Shown in pieces: positions 25,454 through 35,152 of a stretch of 64,000 bases of DNA. Each line of letters begins with the position of its first letter. Position 1 is the stretch's first letter. This stretch comes from Flavobacterium chryseum. GTDB taxonomy: Bacteria; Bacteroidota; Bacteroidia; Flavobacteriales; Flavobacteriaceae. The translations under genes were made by a program, and so were the position numbers. The stretch spans positions 354,075 through 418,074 of the forward strand of contig NZ_SNWW01000005.1 in the NCBI RefSeq assembly GCF_004362015.1, read 5' to 3'. Below the pieces are notes generated by a model, which saw nothing but the letters and a program-made list of their open reading frames with translations, had not been told where the DNA came from and ran no database searches.

Positions 25454-27844
25454 ATGAAACGCACAATTAAAAAAGTTGCTGTAATTGGATCCGGAATTAT
25501 GGGTTCAGGAATAGCTTGTCATTTTGCCAATATTGGTGTTGAAGTTTTACTTCTGGACATCGTACCGCGCGAATTGACAGAAGCTGAAACTAAAAAAGGA
25601 TTAACGCTTGAAAGTAAAGTTGTTCGCAACCGTGTGGTAAACGAGCACTTAGCGAATTCATTAAAATCGAAACCCTCTCCTATTTACAGTCAAAAATTCG
25701 CAAGCCGAATCACAACTGGAAATACGACTGATGATATGGCAAAAATTGCCAATGTAGACTGGATTATTGAAGTTGTAGTAGAACGTTTGGATATCAAAAA
25801 ACTAGTTTTTGAACAAATCGAAAAATTCCGTAAACCGGGAACTTTGGTTACTTCAAATACTTCTGGTATTCCAATTCACTTTATGAGCGAAGGAAGAAGC
25901 GAAGATTTTCAACAACACTTCTGCGGAACTCACTTTTTTAACCCTGCGCGTTACTTAAAATTATTTGAAATTATTCCTGGTCCAAAAACTTCAACTGAAG
26001 TATTGGATTTCTTAAACGAATACGGATCTAAATTTTTAGGAAAAACTTCGGTTGTGGCTAAAGATACTCCGGCGTTTATTGGAAACAGAATTGGTATTTA
26101 CGGAATTCAGAGTTTATTCCACTTGGTAAAAGAAATGGGATTGACGATTGAAGAAGTTGATAAATTGACTGGACCCGTAATTGGTCGTCCAAAATCGGCT
26201 ACTTTCCGTACGGTTGACGTTGTTGGATTGGATACTTTGGTACACGTTGCTAACGGAATCTACGAAAACTGCCCGACTGACGAACAACACGAATTGTTCA
26301 AACTTCCTGATTTCGTCAACAAAATGATGGAAAACAAATGGTTGGGAAGTAAAACCGGACAAGGTTTTTATAAAAAAGTAGATAAAGATATTCTTTCTTT
26401 AGACTTAGATACATTAGAATACCGCGCTGCCAAAAAAGCAAGTTTTGCAACGCTTGAACTAACAAAAACTATCGATAAACCAATTGATCGTTTTAAAGTT
26501 TTGGTAAAAGGAAAAGATAAAGCGGGAGAATTTTACCGTAAGAGTTTCTCTGGAATGTTTGCTTATGTGTCAAATAGAATTCCTGAAATCTCAGACGAAT
26601 TATACAAAATTGATGATGCTATGAAAGCCGGTTTTGGATGGGAAAATGGTCCATTCAAAATTTGGGATGCGATTGGTGTTGCCAACGGAATCGAAATCAT
26701 GAAAGCAGAAGGTTTAGAGCCAGCTGCATGGGTTACTGAAATGTTAGCTTCAGGAAGCGAAAGTTTCTACTCTGTAAAAGAAGGAGCAACTTATTTCTAT
26801 AATATTCCAACAAAATCACAAGTAAAAGTTCCTGGACAAGATTCATTCATTATTCTGAACAACATTCGCGAAAGCAAAAAAGTTTGGAGCAACAGTGGTG
26901 CAATCATTCAGGATTTAGGAGACGGAATTTTGAATTTAGAATTCCAATCTAAAATGAATACCATTGGTGGCGATGTACTTCAGGCTATCAACAAAGCAAT
27001 CGACTTATCTGAAAAAGAATATCAAGGTTTAGTTATTGGAAACCAGGCAGCAAATTTCTCTGTTGGAGCTAATATCGGAATGATTTTCATGATGGCGGTT
27101 GAGCAGGAATACGACGAATTGAACATGGCAATCAAATTGTTTCAGGACACGATGATGCGCGTTCGTTATTCTTCAATTCCAGTTGTGGTTGCACCTCACG
27201 GAATGACTTTTGGCGGTGGATGCGAAATGAGTTTACACGCTGATAAAGTGGTAGCTGCTGCAGAAACGTATATGGGATTAGTTGAATTTGGTGTTGGTGT
27301 ACTTCCTGGTGGTGGTGGATCTAAAGAAATGGCTTTGAGAGCTTCAGATTTATTCCGCAAAAACGATGTGGAATTGAATGTTCTTCAGGAATATTTCTTA
27401 ACAATCGCTATGGCAAAAGTTTCCACTTCAGGTTATGAAGCTTTTGATACCGGACTTTTACAACATGGTAAAGACGTTATTGTGGTAAACAAAGATCGTC
27501 AGATTGCTGAAGCTAAAAAACATGCATTGTTGATGGCAGAAGCTGGTTACACACAACCAATCAGAAGAACTGATGTGAAAGTACTAGGAAAACAAGCACT
27601 TGGAATGTTCTTAGTTGGAACAGATCAAATGGAAGCTGGAAAATACATTTCTGAACACGATAAAAAAATCGCTAACAAACTGGCTTATGTAATGGCCGGT
27701 GGAGATTTATCTGAAGCAACTTTAGTATCTGAACAATATTTATTAGATATCGAAAGAGAGGCGTTTTTATCTCTTTGTACAGAAAGAAAAACGTTGGAGC
27801 GTATCCAATATATGTTAACTAAAGGAAAACCACTTCGTAATTAG
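25454..27844 (+). CDS. fadN: 3-hydroxyacyl-CoA dehydrogenase/enoyl-CoA hydratase, FadN type
   Basis: Carries out the hydration and NAD-dependent oxidation steps of fatty acid beta-oxidation. 796 residues. The dehydrogenase comes first, with the NAD-binding GSGIMGSGIA near residue 13 and the C-terminal dehydrogenase domains to about 430. The crotonase-fold part is at the C-terminus (NFSVGANIGM; FGGGCEMSLHADKV; GVGVLPGGGGSKEMA). This order is reversed relative to E. coli FadB and matches Bacillus FadN. fadA and fadE follow in the order of the Bacillus fadNAE operon. Confidence 0.95.
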   Translation: MKRTIKKVAVIGSGIMGSGIACHFANIGVEVLLLDIVPRELTEAETKKGLTLESKVVRNRVVNEHLANSLKSKPSPIYSQKFASRITTGNTTDDMAKIANVDWIIEVVVERLDIKKLVFEQIEKFRKPGTLVTSNTSGIPIHFMSEGRSEDFQQHFCGTHFFNPARYLKLFEIIPGPKTSTEVLDFLNEYGSKFLGKTSVVAKDTPAFIGNRIGIYGIQSLFHLVKEMGLTIEEVDKLTGPVIGRPKSATFRTVDVVGLDTLVHVANGIYENCPTDEQHELFKLPDFVNKMMENKWLGSKTGQGFYKKVDKDILSLDLDTLEYRAAKKASFATLELTKTIDKPIDRFKVLVKGKDKAGEFYRKSFSGMFAYVSNRIPEISDELYKIDDAMKAGFGWENGPFKIWDAIGVANGIEIMKAEGLEPAAWVTEMLASGSESFYSVKEGATYFYNIPTKSQVKVPGQDSFIILNNIRESKKVWSNSGAIIQDLGDGILNLEFQSKMNTIGGDVLQAINKAIDLSEKEYQGLVIGNQAANFSVGANIGMIFMMAVEQEYDELNMAIKLFQDTMMRVRYSSIPVVVAPHGMTFGGGCEMSLHADKVVAAAETYMGLVEFGVGVLPGGGGSKEMALRASDLFRKNDVELNVLQEYFLTIAMAKVSTSGYEAFDTGLLQHGKDVIVVNKDRQIAEAKKHALLMAEAGYTQPIRRTDVKVLGKQALGMFLVGTDQMEAGKYISEHDKKIANKLAYVMAGGDLSEATLVSEQYLLDIEREAFLSLCTERKTLERIQYMLTKGKPLRN

Positions 27845-27926
27845 AAAATAGAACAAAGAGAATAGAATATAGATTTAAGACTGAGTAAAGTCTATTTTCT
27901 ATATTCTATCTTCTATACTCTTAAAA
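27845..27926. repeat. Solo AT-rich inverted repeat in the fadN-fadA gap
   Basis: AATAGAATATAGAT-type and CTATTTTCTATATTCTAT-type arms face each other. A 23-base block at 27887-27909 is repeated exactly at 29521-29543 behind the four-helix-bundle gene. It looks like an empty or solo copy of the repeat that flanks that gene. Confidence 0.65.
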
Positions 27927-27936
27927 ACAAAAACAA

Positions 27937-29118
27937 ATGAAAACAGCTTACATAGTAAAAGCATATAGAACAGCAGTTGGAAAAGCTCCAAAAGGTGTTT
28001 TTAGATTTAAAAGACCTGATGAATTAGCAGCAGAAACCATTCAGTTTATGATGGATGAACTGCCTGATTTTGACAAAAAACGTATCGATGACGTTATGGT
28101 AGGAAATGCCATGCCGGAAGCAGAACAAGGTCTAAACGTTGGACGTTTAATCTCTTTAATGGGATTAAAAGTAGAAGATGTTCCTGGTGTAACGGTAAAT
28201 CGTTATTGCGCATCTGGTTTAGAAACTATAGGAATGGCAACAGCTAAAATCCAATCAGGGATGGCAGATTGTATCATTGCCGGTGGAGCAGAAAGCATGA
28301 GTTTTATTCCGATGGGAGGTTACAAACCAACTCCGGATTATAAAGTTGCTGCTGCAGGTCACGAAGATTACTATTGGGGAATGGGTTTAACTGCTGAAGC
28401 GGTTGCCAATCAATATAAAATTTCAAGAGAAGATCAGGATGAGTTTGCTTACAATTCTCACATGAAAGCCTTAAAAGCACAAGCTGAAGGTAAATTCGAC
28501 AAACAAATCGTTCCGATTACGGTTGATCAGACTTTCATCAATGAAAATGGAAAAAAAGAAACAAAATCTTATGTTGTAAAACAAGACGAAGGTCCAAGAG
28601 CCGGAACTTCTGTTGCTGCTTTAGCGGGTTTAAAACCTGTATTTGCTGCTGACGGAAGCGTAACTGCTGGTAACTCTTCTCAAATGAGTGACGGTGCAGC
28701 TTTTGTTTTAATCATGAGTGAAGACATGGTAAAAGAATTAAACTTGGAGCCAATTGCAAGACTTGTAAACTTCGCTTCTTCTGGTGTTGAACCAAGAATC
28801 ATGGGTATTGGTCCTGTAAAAGCAATTCCGAAAGCATTAAAACAAGCTGGCTTAGAATTGAAAGATATTGACTTGGTTGAATTAAACGAGGCTTTTGCTT
28901 CTCAATCACTTGCTGTAATTCGCGAGTTAGGTTTAAATCCTGATATCGTAAACGTAAACGGTGGAGCAATCGCTTTAGGACACCCTCTGGGATGTACAGG
29001 TGCTAAACTTTCTGTTCAGTTATTTGATGAGATGAAACGCAGAGGAAACAAATACGGAATCGTTTCTATGTGTGTGGGAACTGGACAAGGTTCTGCGGGG
29101 ATTTACGAGGTATTATAA
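27937..29118 (+). CDS. fadA: Acetyl-CoA C-acyltransferase (thiolase)
   Basis: Cleaves 3-ketoacyl-CoA with CoA to acetyl-CoA and a shortened acyl-CoA, the last step of beta-oxidation. 393 residues, the normal thiolase length. Nucleophile Cys91 lies in RYCASGLE, His349 in GHPLGCTGA and acid/base Cys379 in MCVGTGQG. Second enzyme of the fad operon, 92 bases after fadN. Confidence 0.97.
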   Translation: MKTAYIVKAYRTAVGKAPKGVFRFKRPDELAAETIQFMMDELPDFDKKRIDDVMVGNAMPEAEQGLNVGRLISLMGLKVEDVPGVTVNRYCASGLETIGMATAKIQSGMADCIIAGGAESMSFIPMGGYKPTPDYKVAAAGHEDYYWGMGLTAEAVANQYKISREDQDEFAYNSHMKALKAQAEGKFDKQIVPITVDQTFINENGKKETKSYVVKQDEGPRAGTSVAALAGLKPVFAADGSVTAGNSSQMSDGAAFVLIMSEDMVKELNLEPIARLVNFASSGVEPRIMGIGPVKAIPKALKQAGLELKDIDLVELNEAFASQSLAVIRELGLNPDIVNVNGGAIALGHPLGCTGAKLSVQLFDEMKRRGNKYGIVSMCVGTGQGSAGIYEVL

Positions 29119-29120
29119 GG

Positions 29121-29548
29121 AAGAAAATAGAATATAGAGAATAGAATATAGATTTTTAGAATGCGGCATAATTATAAGAACTTAAAGATTTGGCAGCTTG
29201 GAATTTCAATTGCTAATGAAATTTCAGATTTATTAATAGAATTTCCAAAACATGAGAGGTATGATTTAAGTTCTCAAATAAGTCGATGTTCAGTTTCAAT
29301 GCCTAGTAATATTGCTGAAGGTTCTTCAAGAACTGATAAATCTTTCAGTCATTTTTTAGACATTTCTCTAGGTTCTTCATTTGAACTAATCACGCAATTA
29401 TTAATTGCTACACATAGAAAATATATAAACGAAATACAATTTAACCAATTAGAAATTAAAATAGAAGAATTTCAAAGAATGACAATGGGCTTCCAAAACG
29501 GACTAAAATAAGTTCAGTCAAAAGTCTATTTTCTATATTCTATTTTCT
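29121..29548. mobile_element. Candidate small mobile unit: four-helix-bundle gene between inverted repeats
   Basis: Arms 29121-29144 and 29525-29548 are reverse complements at 23 of 24 positions and enclose one small gene inside an otherwise conserved operon. A related solo repeat lies at 27845-27926. No transposase is present, so any mobility would need outside help. Interpretation is tentative. Confidence 0.45.
29161..29511 (+). CDS. Four-helix-bundle protein of the 23S rRNA intervening-sequence (S23) family
   Basis: 116 residues with the family pattern: a first helix NYKNLKIWQLGISIANEI, then FPKHERYDLSSQISRCSVSMPSNIAEG and a last helix EFQRMTMGFQNGLK. Such proteins are widespread, found in rRNA intervening sequences and as bAvd-like accessory proteins, but have no settled function. 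This one sits between fadA and fadE and has no evident link to fatty acid metabolism. It is framed by inverted repeats, so it was probably inserted. It would be cotranscribed with the operon. Confidence 0.85.
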   Translation: MRHNYKNLKIWQLGISIANEISDLLIEFPKHERYDLSSQISRCSVSMPSNIAEGSSRTDKSFSHFLDISLGSSFELITQLLIATHRKYINEIQFNQLEIKIEEFQRMTMGFQNGLK

Positions 29549-29569
29549 TTTCTCTAAAAAAAATAAAAA

Positions 29570-31375
29570 ATGGCAGATACAATCGAAAAAAACGTAACCC
29601 GTGGTGGTCAGTTTTTAGTTAAAGAAACAAAGTGCGAAGATATCTTTACACCAGAAGATTTTTCGGAAGAGCAATTAATGATGCGTGACTCTGTAAAAGA
29701 GTTTGTAGACAAAGAAATTTGGCCTAACAAAAATCGCTTTGAGAAAAAAGATTACGCATTTACAGAAGAAAGCATGCGTAAAGCTGGTGAACTTGGACTT
29801 CTTGGAGTTGCGGTTCCTGAAGAATATGGCGGATTAGGAATGGGATTCGTATCTACAATGTTAGTTTGCGATTACATTTCTGGTGCTACAGGTTCATTCT
29901 CAACTGCTTTTGGTGCTCATACCGGAATTGGAACTATGCCAATCACCCTTTATGGAACTGAAGAGCAAAAGAAAAAATACGTTCCAAAATTGGCTTCTGG
30001 CGAATGGTTTGGAGCTTATTGTTTGACTGAGCCAGGCGCAGGATCTGACGCTAACTCAGGAAAAACGAAAGCGGTTTTATCTGAAGATGGAACACACTAC
30101 AAAATTACTGGTCAAAAAATGTGGATTTCGAATGCAGGTTTCTGCAGCGTTTTCATCGTTTTTGCCCGTATTGGAGATGATAAAAATATTACAGGTTTCA
30201 TCGTAGAAAATACTGCTGATAACGGAATTTCTATGAATGAAGAAGAACATAAATTAGGAATCCGTGCTTCTTCTACACGTCAGGTTTTCTTCAACGATAC
30301 AAAAGTTCCTGTTGAAAACATGTTGTCTGAAAGAGGAAACGGTTTCAAAATTGCAATGAACGCTTTAAACGTTGGTCGTATTAAATTAGCGGCTGCATGT
30401 CTTGATGCTCAAAGAAGAGTAACTTCTGGAGCTGTAAAATATGCTAACGAAAGAATTCAGTTTAACACACCAATTTCATCTTTTGGAGCTATTCGTTCTA
30501 AATTAGCTGAAATGGCAACTAGTGCTTACGCTGGCGAAAGTGCTTCTTACCGTGCTGCAAAAGATATCGAAGACAGAATCGCTGCTCGTGAAGCAGAAGG
30601 AACTAGTCATCAGGAAGCTGAATTGAAAGGTGTTGAAGAATTTGCTATCGAATGTTCTATTCTTAAAGTAGCTGTTTCTGAAGATGTTCAGAATTGTGCT
30701 GATGAAGGAATTCAGGTTTTTGGTGGAATGGGATTCTCTGAAGACACTCCAATGGAAAGTGCCTGGAGAGATGCTCGTATTGCTCGTATCTACGAAGGAA
30801 CAAACGAAATTAACAGAATGCTTTCTGTTGGTATGTTGATCAAAAAGGCCATGAAAGGTCATGTTGATTTACTAGGACCAGCAATGAAAGTTCAGGAAGA
30901 ATTGATGGGAATTCCATCTTTTGATGCTCCTGATTTCTCTGAATTATTTGCTGAAGAAAAAGGAATTATCGCTAATCTTAAGAAAGTATTCTTAATGGTT
31001 GCCGGTAGCGCTGTTCAAAAATACGGTCCGGATTTAGATTCTCACCAACAATTATTAATGGCTGCTTCTGATATCTTAATCGAAATCTACATGGCTGAAA
31101 GTACTATTCTTAGAACTGAAAAATTAGCCAAAAATAAAGGTGAAGATAAAGTACAAGAGCAAATTGCTATGGCAAAATTATACTTGTACAAAGCGGTTGA
31201 TATTGTAAACTTGAGAGGTAAAGAAGGTATTGCTTCTTTCTCTGAAGGAGACGAACAACGTATGATGTTAATGGGATTAAAACGTTTTACAAAATACACC
31301 AACTTGCCAAACGTAGTGGCATTAAGAGAAACGATTACCAATAAATTAGTTGCAGAAAACGAATACTGCTTCTAA
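29570..31375 (+). CDS. fadE: Acyl-CoA dehydrogenase
   Basis: FAD-dependent first oxidation of beta-oxidation. 601 residues, longer than the 380-residue short forms and like Bacillus FadE. The flavin and substrate region reads YCLTEPGAGSDANSG, and the catalytic-base region is IYEGTNEINR near residue 410. An extra C-terminal helical domain of about 170 residues follows. Last gene of the marR-fadN-fadA-S23-fadE operon, followed by a strong terminator. Confidence 0.95.
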   Translation: MADTIEKNVTRGGQFLVKETKCEDIFTPEDFSEEQLMMRDSVKEFVDKEIWPNKNRFEKKDYAFTEESMRKAGELGLLGVAVPEEYGGLGMGFVSTMLVCDYISGATGSFSTAFGAHTGIGTMPITLYGTEEQKKKYVPKLASGEWFGAYCLTEPGAGSDANSGKTKAVLSEDGTHYKITGQKMWISNAGFCSVFIVFARIGDDKNITGFIVENTADNGISMNEEEHKLGIRASSTRQVFFNDTKVPVENMLSERGNGFKIAMNALNVGRIKLAAACLDAQRRVTSGAVKYANERIQFNTPISSFGAIRSKLAEMATSAYAGESASYRAAKDIEDRIAAREAEGTSHQEAELKGVEEFAIECSILKVAVSEDVQNCADEGIQVFGGMGFSEDTPMESAWRDARIARIYEGTNEINRMLSVGMLIKKAMKGHVDLLGPAMKVQEELMGIPSFDAPDFSELFAEEKGIIANLKKVFLMVAGSAVQKYGPDLDSHQQLLMAASDILIEIYMAESTILRTEKLAKNKGEDKVQEQIAMAKLYLYKAVDIVNLRGKEGIASFSEGDEQRMMLMGLKRFTKYTNLPNVVALRETITNKLVAENEYCF

Positions 31376-31407
31376 TACAAAAATAGTTTTTAGCTTTTAA
31401 TTTGTTT

Positions 31408-31446
31408 AAACCCGCACTTGTCCGAAACTGTGCGGGTTTATTTTTT
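31408..31446 (+). terminator. fad operon terminator
   Basis: A 10-bp stem, AAACCCGCAC (31408-31417) with GTGCGGGTTT (31430-31439), is followed by a T-rich tract. Confidence 0.85.
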
Positions 31447-31468
31447 TATTTTTTTCACGATATCGTTC

Positions 31469-31527
31469 GTAGAGACGCACAGCAGTGCGTCTACACAACG
31501 ACGAGACGCACTGCTGTGCGCCTCTAC
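31469..31527. repeat. Paired GACGCACAGCAGTGCGTC palindromes
   Basis: 31469-31494 is a near-perfect palindrome (GTAGAGACGCAC/AGCAGTGCGTCTAC). 31503-31527 repeats it in inverted form, so the pair can also fold as one long hairpin. This motif is a common dispersed repeat between genes in Bacteroidota. No gene is seen in the gap. Confidence 0.7.
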
Positions 31528-31647
31528 ACTACATTACCATATCATTTCACAAATCTTTATTAAAATTGCGATTCTGCTACAAAATCAATAGTGAATTTTC
31601 GATTCTAATGTTTTATATTTAGCATTCAAAAAACTAATAGCTTAAAA

Positions 31648-32742
31648 ATGAAACAAATTAACCTAATTGCCTTACTGTTATTGTGCAGCTTTACTACAAA
31701 TATCTTTGCACAAAAAAGTAAAAAACTGGATATTATCGCTTACTATACTGGTGATGATAAACTGATTAACGAATATGAAGTAAATAAACTAGACCAAATT
31801 ATTTTTAGCTTTTGTCATTTAAAAGACGGAAAACTAAGCGTCGATTCTCCTAAAGATTCTACCACAATTAAACATTTAGTTTCGTTAAAAGCTTCAAATC
31901 CACAACTAAAAATTGTACTTTCTCTTGGTGGCTGGGGCGGTTGCGAACCTTGCTCTGCTGCATTTTCTACTGCAGAAGGAAGATTAACTTTCGCCAATTC
32001 GGTAAAAGAAGTTAGTAATTATTTTAAAGTAGATGGTTTAGATTTAGACTGGGAATATCCTGCTATCGAAGGACTTCCGGGACATTTATTCCAGCCAGCT
32101 GATAAAAACAACTTCACTGAACTACTTAAAATATTACGTTCTACTTTAGGAAAAGACTACGAATTGAGTTTTGCTGCCGGAGGTTTTCAAAAGTATCTGG
32201 ATGAATCTATAGATTGGAAAATGGTAACGCCTTTAGTAAATCGTATTAATATTATGAGTTATGATTTGGTAAACGGATATTCTAAAGTTACAGGACATCA
32301 TACACCTTTATACAGTACAAATCCTAAGGAAGAATCGACAGACAGAGCGGTTACTTTTTTATTGAAGCAAGGAGTTCCTGCTGAAAAATTAATTATTGGC
32401 GGCGCTTTTTACTCCAGAACATGGAAGAATGTAGCAAATGTAAATAACGGTTTATACCAAGCTGGAGAACATATTCAAGGTGTTGATTTTAAAAATTTTG
32501 CAGCTACTTACACAGAAGCAAACGGTTGGAAATATTTTTGGGATAAAAAAGCAAAAGCGCCTTATTGGTATAATGAAAAGGAAAAGACATTTGCAACTTC
32601 AGATGATATTACGTCAATTAAAGCAAAAACCGAATATGTAAAATCTAAGAAATTAGGTGGAATCATGTTTTGGGAACTTACTTTAGATACGCCACATAAC
32701 GGAATGGTAAATGCTATTTACGAAGTAAAAAAAGCGAAATAA
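31648..32742 (+). CDS. Secreted glycoside hydrolase family 18 (chitinase-type) enzyme
   Basis: Hydrolyses beta-1,4-linked N-acetylglucosamine polymers or related glycans. 364 residues with a signal peptide (cleaved after TNIFAQ) and a GH18 barrel. SLGGWGGC is the conserved strand 3, and the catalytic DGLDLDWE has Asp129, Asp132, Asp134 and Glu136. MSYDLVNGY and a terminal GGIMFWELTLD complete the fold. There is no T9SS tail, so it is probably periplasmic. Single gene with its own terminator. Confidence 0.93.
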   Translation: MKQINLIALLLLCSFTTNIFAQKSKKLDIIAYYTGDDKLINEYEVNKLDQIIFSFCHLKDGKLSVDSPKDSTTIKHLVSLKASNPQLKIVLSLGGWGGCEPCSAAFSTAEGRLTFANSVKEVSNYFKVDGLDLDWEYPAIEGLPGHLFQPADKNNFTELLKILRSTLGKDYELSFAAGGFQKYLDESIDWKMVTPLVNRINIMSYDLVNGYSKVTGHHTPLYSTNPKEESTDRAVTFLLKQGVPAEKLIIGGAFYSRTWKNVANVNNGLYQAGEHIQGVDFKNFAATYTEANGWKYFWDKKAKAPYWYNEKEKTFATSDDITSIKAKTEYVKSKKLGGIMFWELTLDTPHNGMVNAIYEVKKAK

Positions 32743-32760
32743 AAAATATCAAATAAAACA

Positions 32761-32798
32761 AAAACGGCAACTATAAAATAATGTAGTTGCCGTTTTTC
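32761..32798. terminator. Bidirectional terminator
   Basis: AAAACGGCAACTA/TAGTTGCCGTTTT is a 13-bp stem between the convergent chitinase gene and the 161-residue gene. Confidence 0.8.
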
Positions 32799-32806
32799 TA
32801 TATAAA

Positions 32807-33292
32807 TTAGTTTGTTTTTGACTTCTCTAATTCACCAATAAACGGAATTGAATCATAAATTTGACCACGAACAATGGTTTGTAAATAGATTTCTAACTGA
32901 ATAAATTTAGCTGCATTTATTGCACCAACAGCTTTTTTGGCCTGACCATAAGTTTTGTCATATAATTTTTCATAAGCCAAATTATTTTTGAAGGTATTTT
33001 TAGCCAATTCATCTGCTTTTGCGTCTGTTAAAGTAGCATAATTGGCTGCATAATTATTAATAATATCAAGCTTCGCTTTTCCAAGTGCCTTACGTTCTGT
33101 TTCGTAGTTTTCATACACTTTTGTAAAACGAACGAATTCTTCGTCAGACAAATTCATGTATTGTTTTATAAGCTCACTTTTGTTTCTTCCGTAAATGCTT
33201 TGAACAACTTCTACATCTTCCTTAAATTTATCTTGTGCATAAGAAGAAATTGAAGCTATTATTACAACAACAATAAGGGTAATTTTTTTCAT
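32807..33292 (-). CDS. Exported helical protein of unknown function
   Basis: 161 residues with a signal peptide (cleaved after ISSYAQ). The rest is predicted helical, charged and without cysteines. It loosely resembles the Spy-like protein encoded at 46560 in size and style (a helical periplasmic protein rich in Lys and Glu). No defined family is recognised. It follows the DUF4251 and META genes in the same direction with gaps of 30-40 bases, so the three may form an envelope-protein operon. Confidence 0.7.
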   Translation of the reverse strand: MKKITLIVVVIIASISSYAQDKFKEDVEVVQSIYGRNKSELIKQYMNLSDEEFVRFTKVYENYETERKALGKAKLDIINNYAANYATLTDAKADELAKNTFKNNLAYEKLYDKTYGQAKKAVGAINAAKFIQLEIYLQTIVRGQIYDSIPFIGELEKSKTN

Positions 33293-33322
33293 ATTGATAG
33301 TTTAACTTGTGTATTGTACCTG

Positions 33323-33844
33323 TTACTTTTTATTTTCTTCTGATTTCGGAGCTCTAATTTTTCCATCATATGAAATTGAAGAGCGATTATTACTATTAAC
33401 AGAAAGTGATGTTCCTCCGTCAAAAAAGATAGTAAAGAAAAGATCATAAACATCTTTTTCTCCTTTTACTGTTGCTTTAATAGTGTATTTCTTTTTGGTT
33501 TGTTCTATTTTAATATTTTCCGGTTTTCCTTCAAATTTTATTCCCCCGTCAGATCCGTAACCTACATTAAAACCGCGGCCAAAAAAGGGCAAATCACATT
33601 TGACATTTTCTGAAGTAAACTTTAAAAAATACGTATTGTAATCTAAAATTATCATTCTCCCTGACTGTGGGTAAAGTTTCTCTGCATCAAAAACAAAATC
33701 TCTAGCATCTAAAAGTGCCTGTATTTCTATTTGCTCTTGAAGTTCTCTTTCTGCTTTTAATTCTTTTTTACTTTTTTCCTGAGCAAAGCCCTGAAATGAT
33801 AAAAAAGAAACTAACACTACTAAAATCGATACTGTTGTTTTCAT
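33323..33844 (-). CDS. DUF4251 domain exported protein
   Basis: 173 residues: a signal peptide (cleaved after FQGFAQ), a short charged helix, then a beta-rich domain (RMIILDYNTYFLKFTSENVKCDLPFFGRGF...FEGKPENI...DLFFTIFFDGGTSLSVNSNNRSSISYDG) that matches the Bacteroidota DUF4251 pattern. Function unknown; envelope location. Middle gene of a probable three-gene unit. Confidence 0.8.
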   Translation of the reverse strand: MKTTVSILVVLVSFLSFQGFAQEKSKKELKAERELQEQIEIQALLDARDFVFDAEKLYPQSGRMIILDYNTYFLKFTSENVKCDLPFFGRGFNVGYGSDGGIKFEGKPENIKIEQTKKKYTIKATVKGEKDVYDLFFTIFFDGGTSLSVNSNNRSSISYDGKIRAPKSEENKK

Positions 33845-33882
33845 AAAACATTTTTTATAGCGTTTAAATAAAGCCGGAGATC

Positions 33883-34308
33883 TTACTTTTTGGTAAATCG
33901 CATCGTAGCAATATCTCCAGACATAAGGTTTAGTGTTTTACCGTTATCAGTTATAGAATAGGTATTTGCTCTTTCGAGTGTGCTCATAAAAACCTGCTCC
34001 CCTTGCCCATTCTCACACATCATTTTGGTTAGCGCCATTGGCTGTGTAAAATCAATTTTATTACCATCAACACTTAATTTTCCGCTAAAAGAATTACAAC
34101 TTGTATTTCCCGAAATACGGGTTTCTTTCAAATCAAAATTGATGGTTGGCTTTTTATTTGGATATAAACCATCAAAGGCTATTCTTGGTCCGGTAACATA
34201 ATTAAGTTCCCAGGTTCCTTCTAAGGTACCGGCTGTATCTGCTTTTTTGCATTTGCAGGAAATTAATACAACTCCTAAAAAAACTAAAGCTAAAATATTC
34301 TTTACCAT
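33883..34308 (-). CDS. META-domain lipoprotein (HslJ-like)
   Basis: 141 residues. A lipoprotein signal ends at LISC (Cys18). The META domain reads GTWELNYVTGP...KPTINFDLKETRISGNTSCNSFSG...MALTKMMCENGQGEQVFMSTLERANTYSI. E. coli HslJ of this fold is linked to heat and novobiocin response; the role here is unknown. Divergent from the SOD-like gene and first of the three-gene minus-strand unit. Confidence 0.85.
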   Translation of the reverse strand: MVKNILALVFLGVVLISCKCKKADTAGTLEGTWELNYVTGPRIAFDGLYPNKKPTINFDLKETRISGNTSCNSFSGKLSVDGNKIDFTQPMALTKMMCENGQGEQVFMSTLERANTYSITDNGKTLNLMSGDIATMRFTKK

Positions 34309-34519
34309 AATATTACATATTTAATTAAAATCAATCAATGACTACTTTTTTAAAAATAACAAATTGGCACTATACGAATTTACACAATAATTTTTGCTTC
34401 TGCATTGAAAATCAACGAAATTAAAAACCAATAGTTTTGGATTTTTTTAACTTTTAATGTTAAAAGAATCGTTCATTTTATGCTAAATTTACTTATTATA
34501 TAATTTAAAAGCCTTACAA

Positions 34520-35047
34520 ATGAAAAAATTGATTCTTTCTTTCGCTATACTTACAGCCTTAGTTATTGGCTGTAAAACCAATACAAAATCAAATGACGCC
34601 AAAACTTTGACCGTTGCTTTAGAGCCAAAAAGTAATAGTACCGTAACAGGAACTGCAACTTTTACAGAGAAAAACGGGAAAGTAACTTTTGTGGCAAAAG
34701 TGGCTGGTTTGCAACCGGGAGTTCACGCTATTCATATTCATGAAAAATCTGATTGTACTGCTGCCGACGGAAGTTCTGCCGGAGGACACTGGAACCCAAC
34801 TTTTAAAAAACACGGAAAATGGGGCGTTGGTGAATATCATAAAGGTGACATCGGAAACTTTACTGCTGATGCTCAAGGTAACGGAACTATCACGCTTACT
34901 ACAGACGAATGGTGTATAGGCTGTGAAGATGAAACTAAAAATATTTTAGGAAAAGGTTTAATCGTACATCAGGGAACAGATGATTTTACGACGCAACCTA
35001 CAGGAAATGCAGGCGGAAGAGTTGCTTGTGCGGGAATCATCAAATAA
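34520..35047 (+). CDS. Cu/Zn superoxide dismutase family lipoprotein
   Basis: 175 residues. The signal ends at VIGC (Cys18), so it is a membrane-anchored periplasmic protein. The SOD fold shows the copper ligands HAIHIHEKSDC, then GGHWNPTFKKHGKW, HKGDIGNF with the zinc-region His and Asp, and the active-site Arg in GGRVACG. It should dismutate periplasmic superoxide. Part of the loop before the second disulfide Cys is changed, but the main ligands look intact. Single gene with its own hairpin terminator. Confidence 0.9.
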   Translation: MKKLILSFAILTALVIGCKTNTKSNDAKTLTVALEPKSNSTVTGTATFTEKNGKVTFVAKVAGLQPGVHAIHIHEKSDCTAADGSSAGGHWNPTFKKHGKWGVGEYHKGDIGNFTADAQGNGTITLTTDEWCIGCEDETKNILGKGLIVHQGTDDFTTQPTGNAGGRVACAGIIK

Positions 35048-35056
35048 AAATTGAAC

Positions 35057-35090
35057 AACCACTGGATTTTCACAAAATCTAGTGGTTATT
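35057..35090 (+). terminator. Terminator after the SOD-like gene
   Basis: AACCACTGGATTTT and AAAATCTAGTGGTT pair with one mismatch around a CAC loop. The following T-tract is short. Confidence 0.65.
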
Positions 35091-35152
35091 TCATTTAAAA
35101 ATAAATTTTAACACGATAAAAAGATATAGCTTTGCAGCTTCAAACCTAAGTA

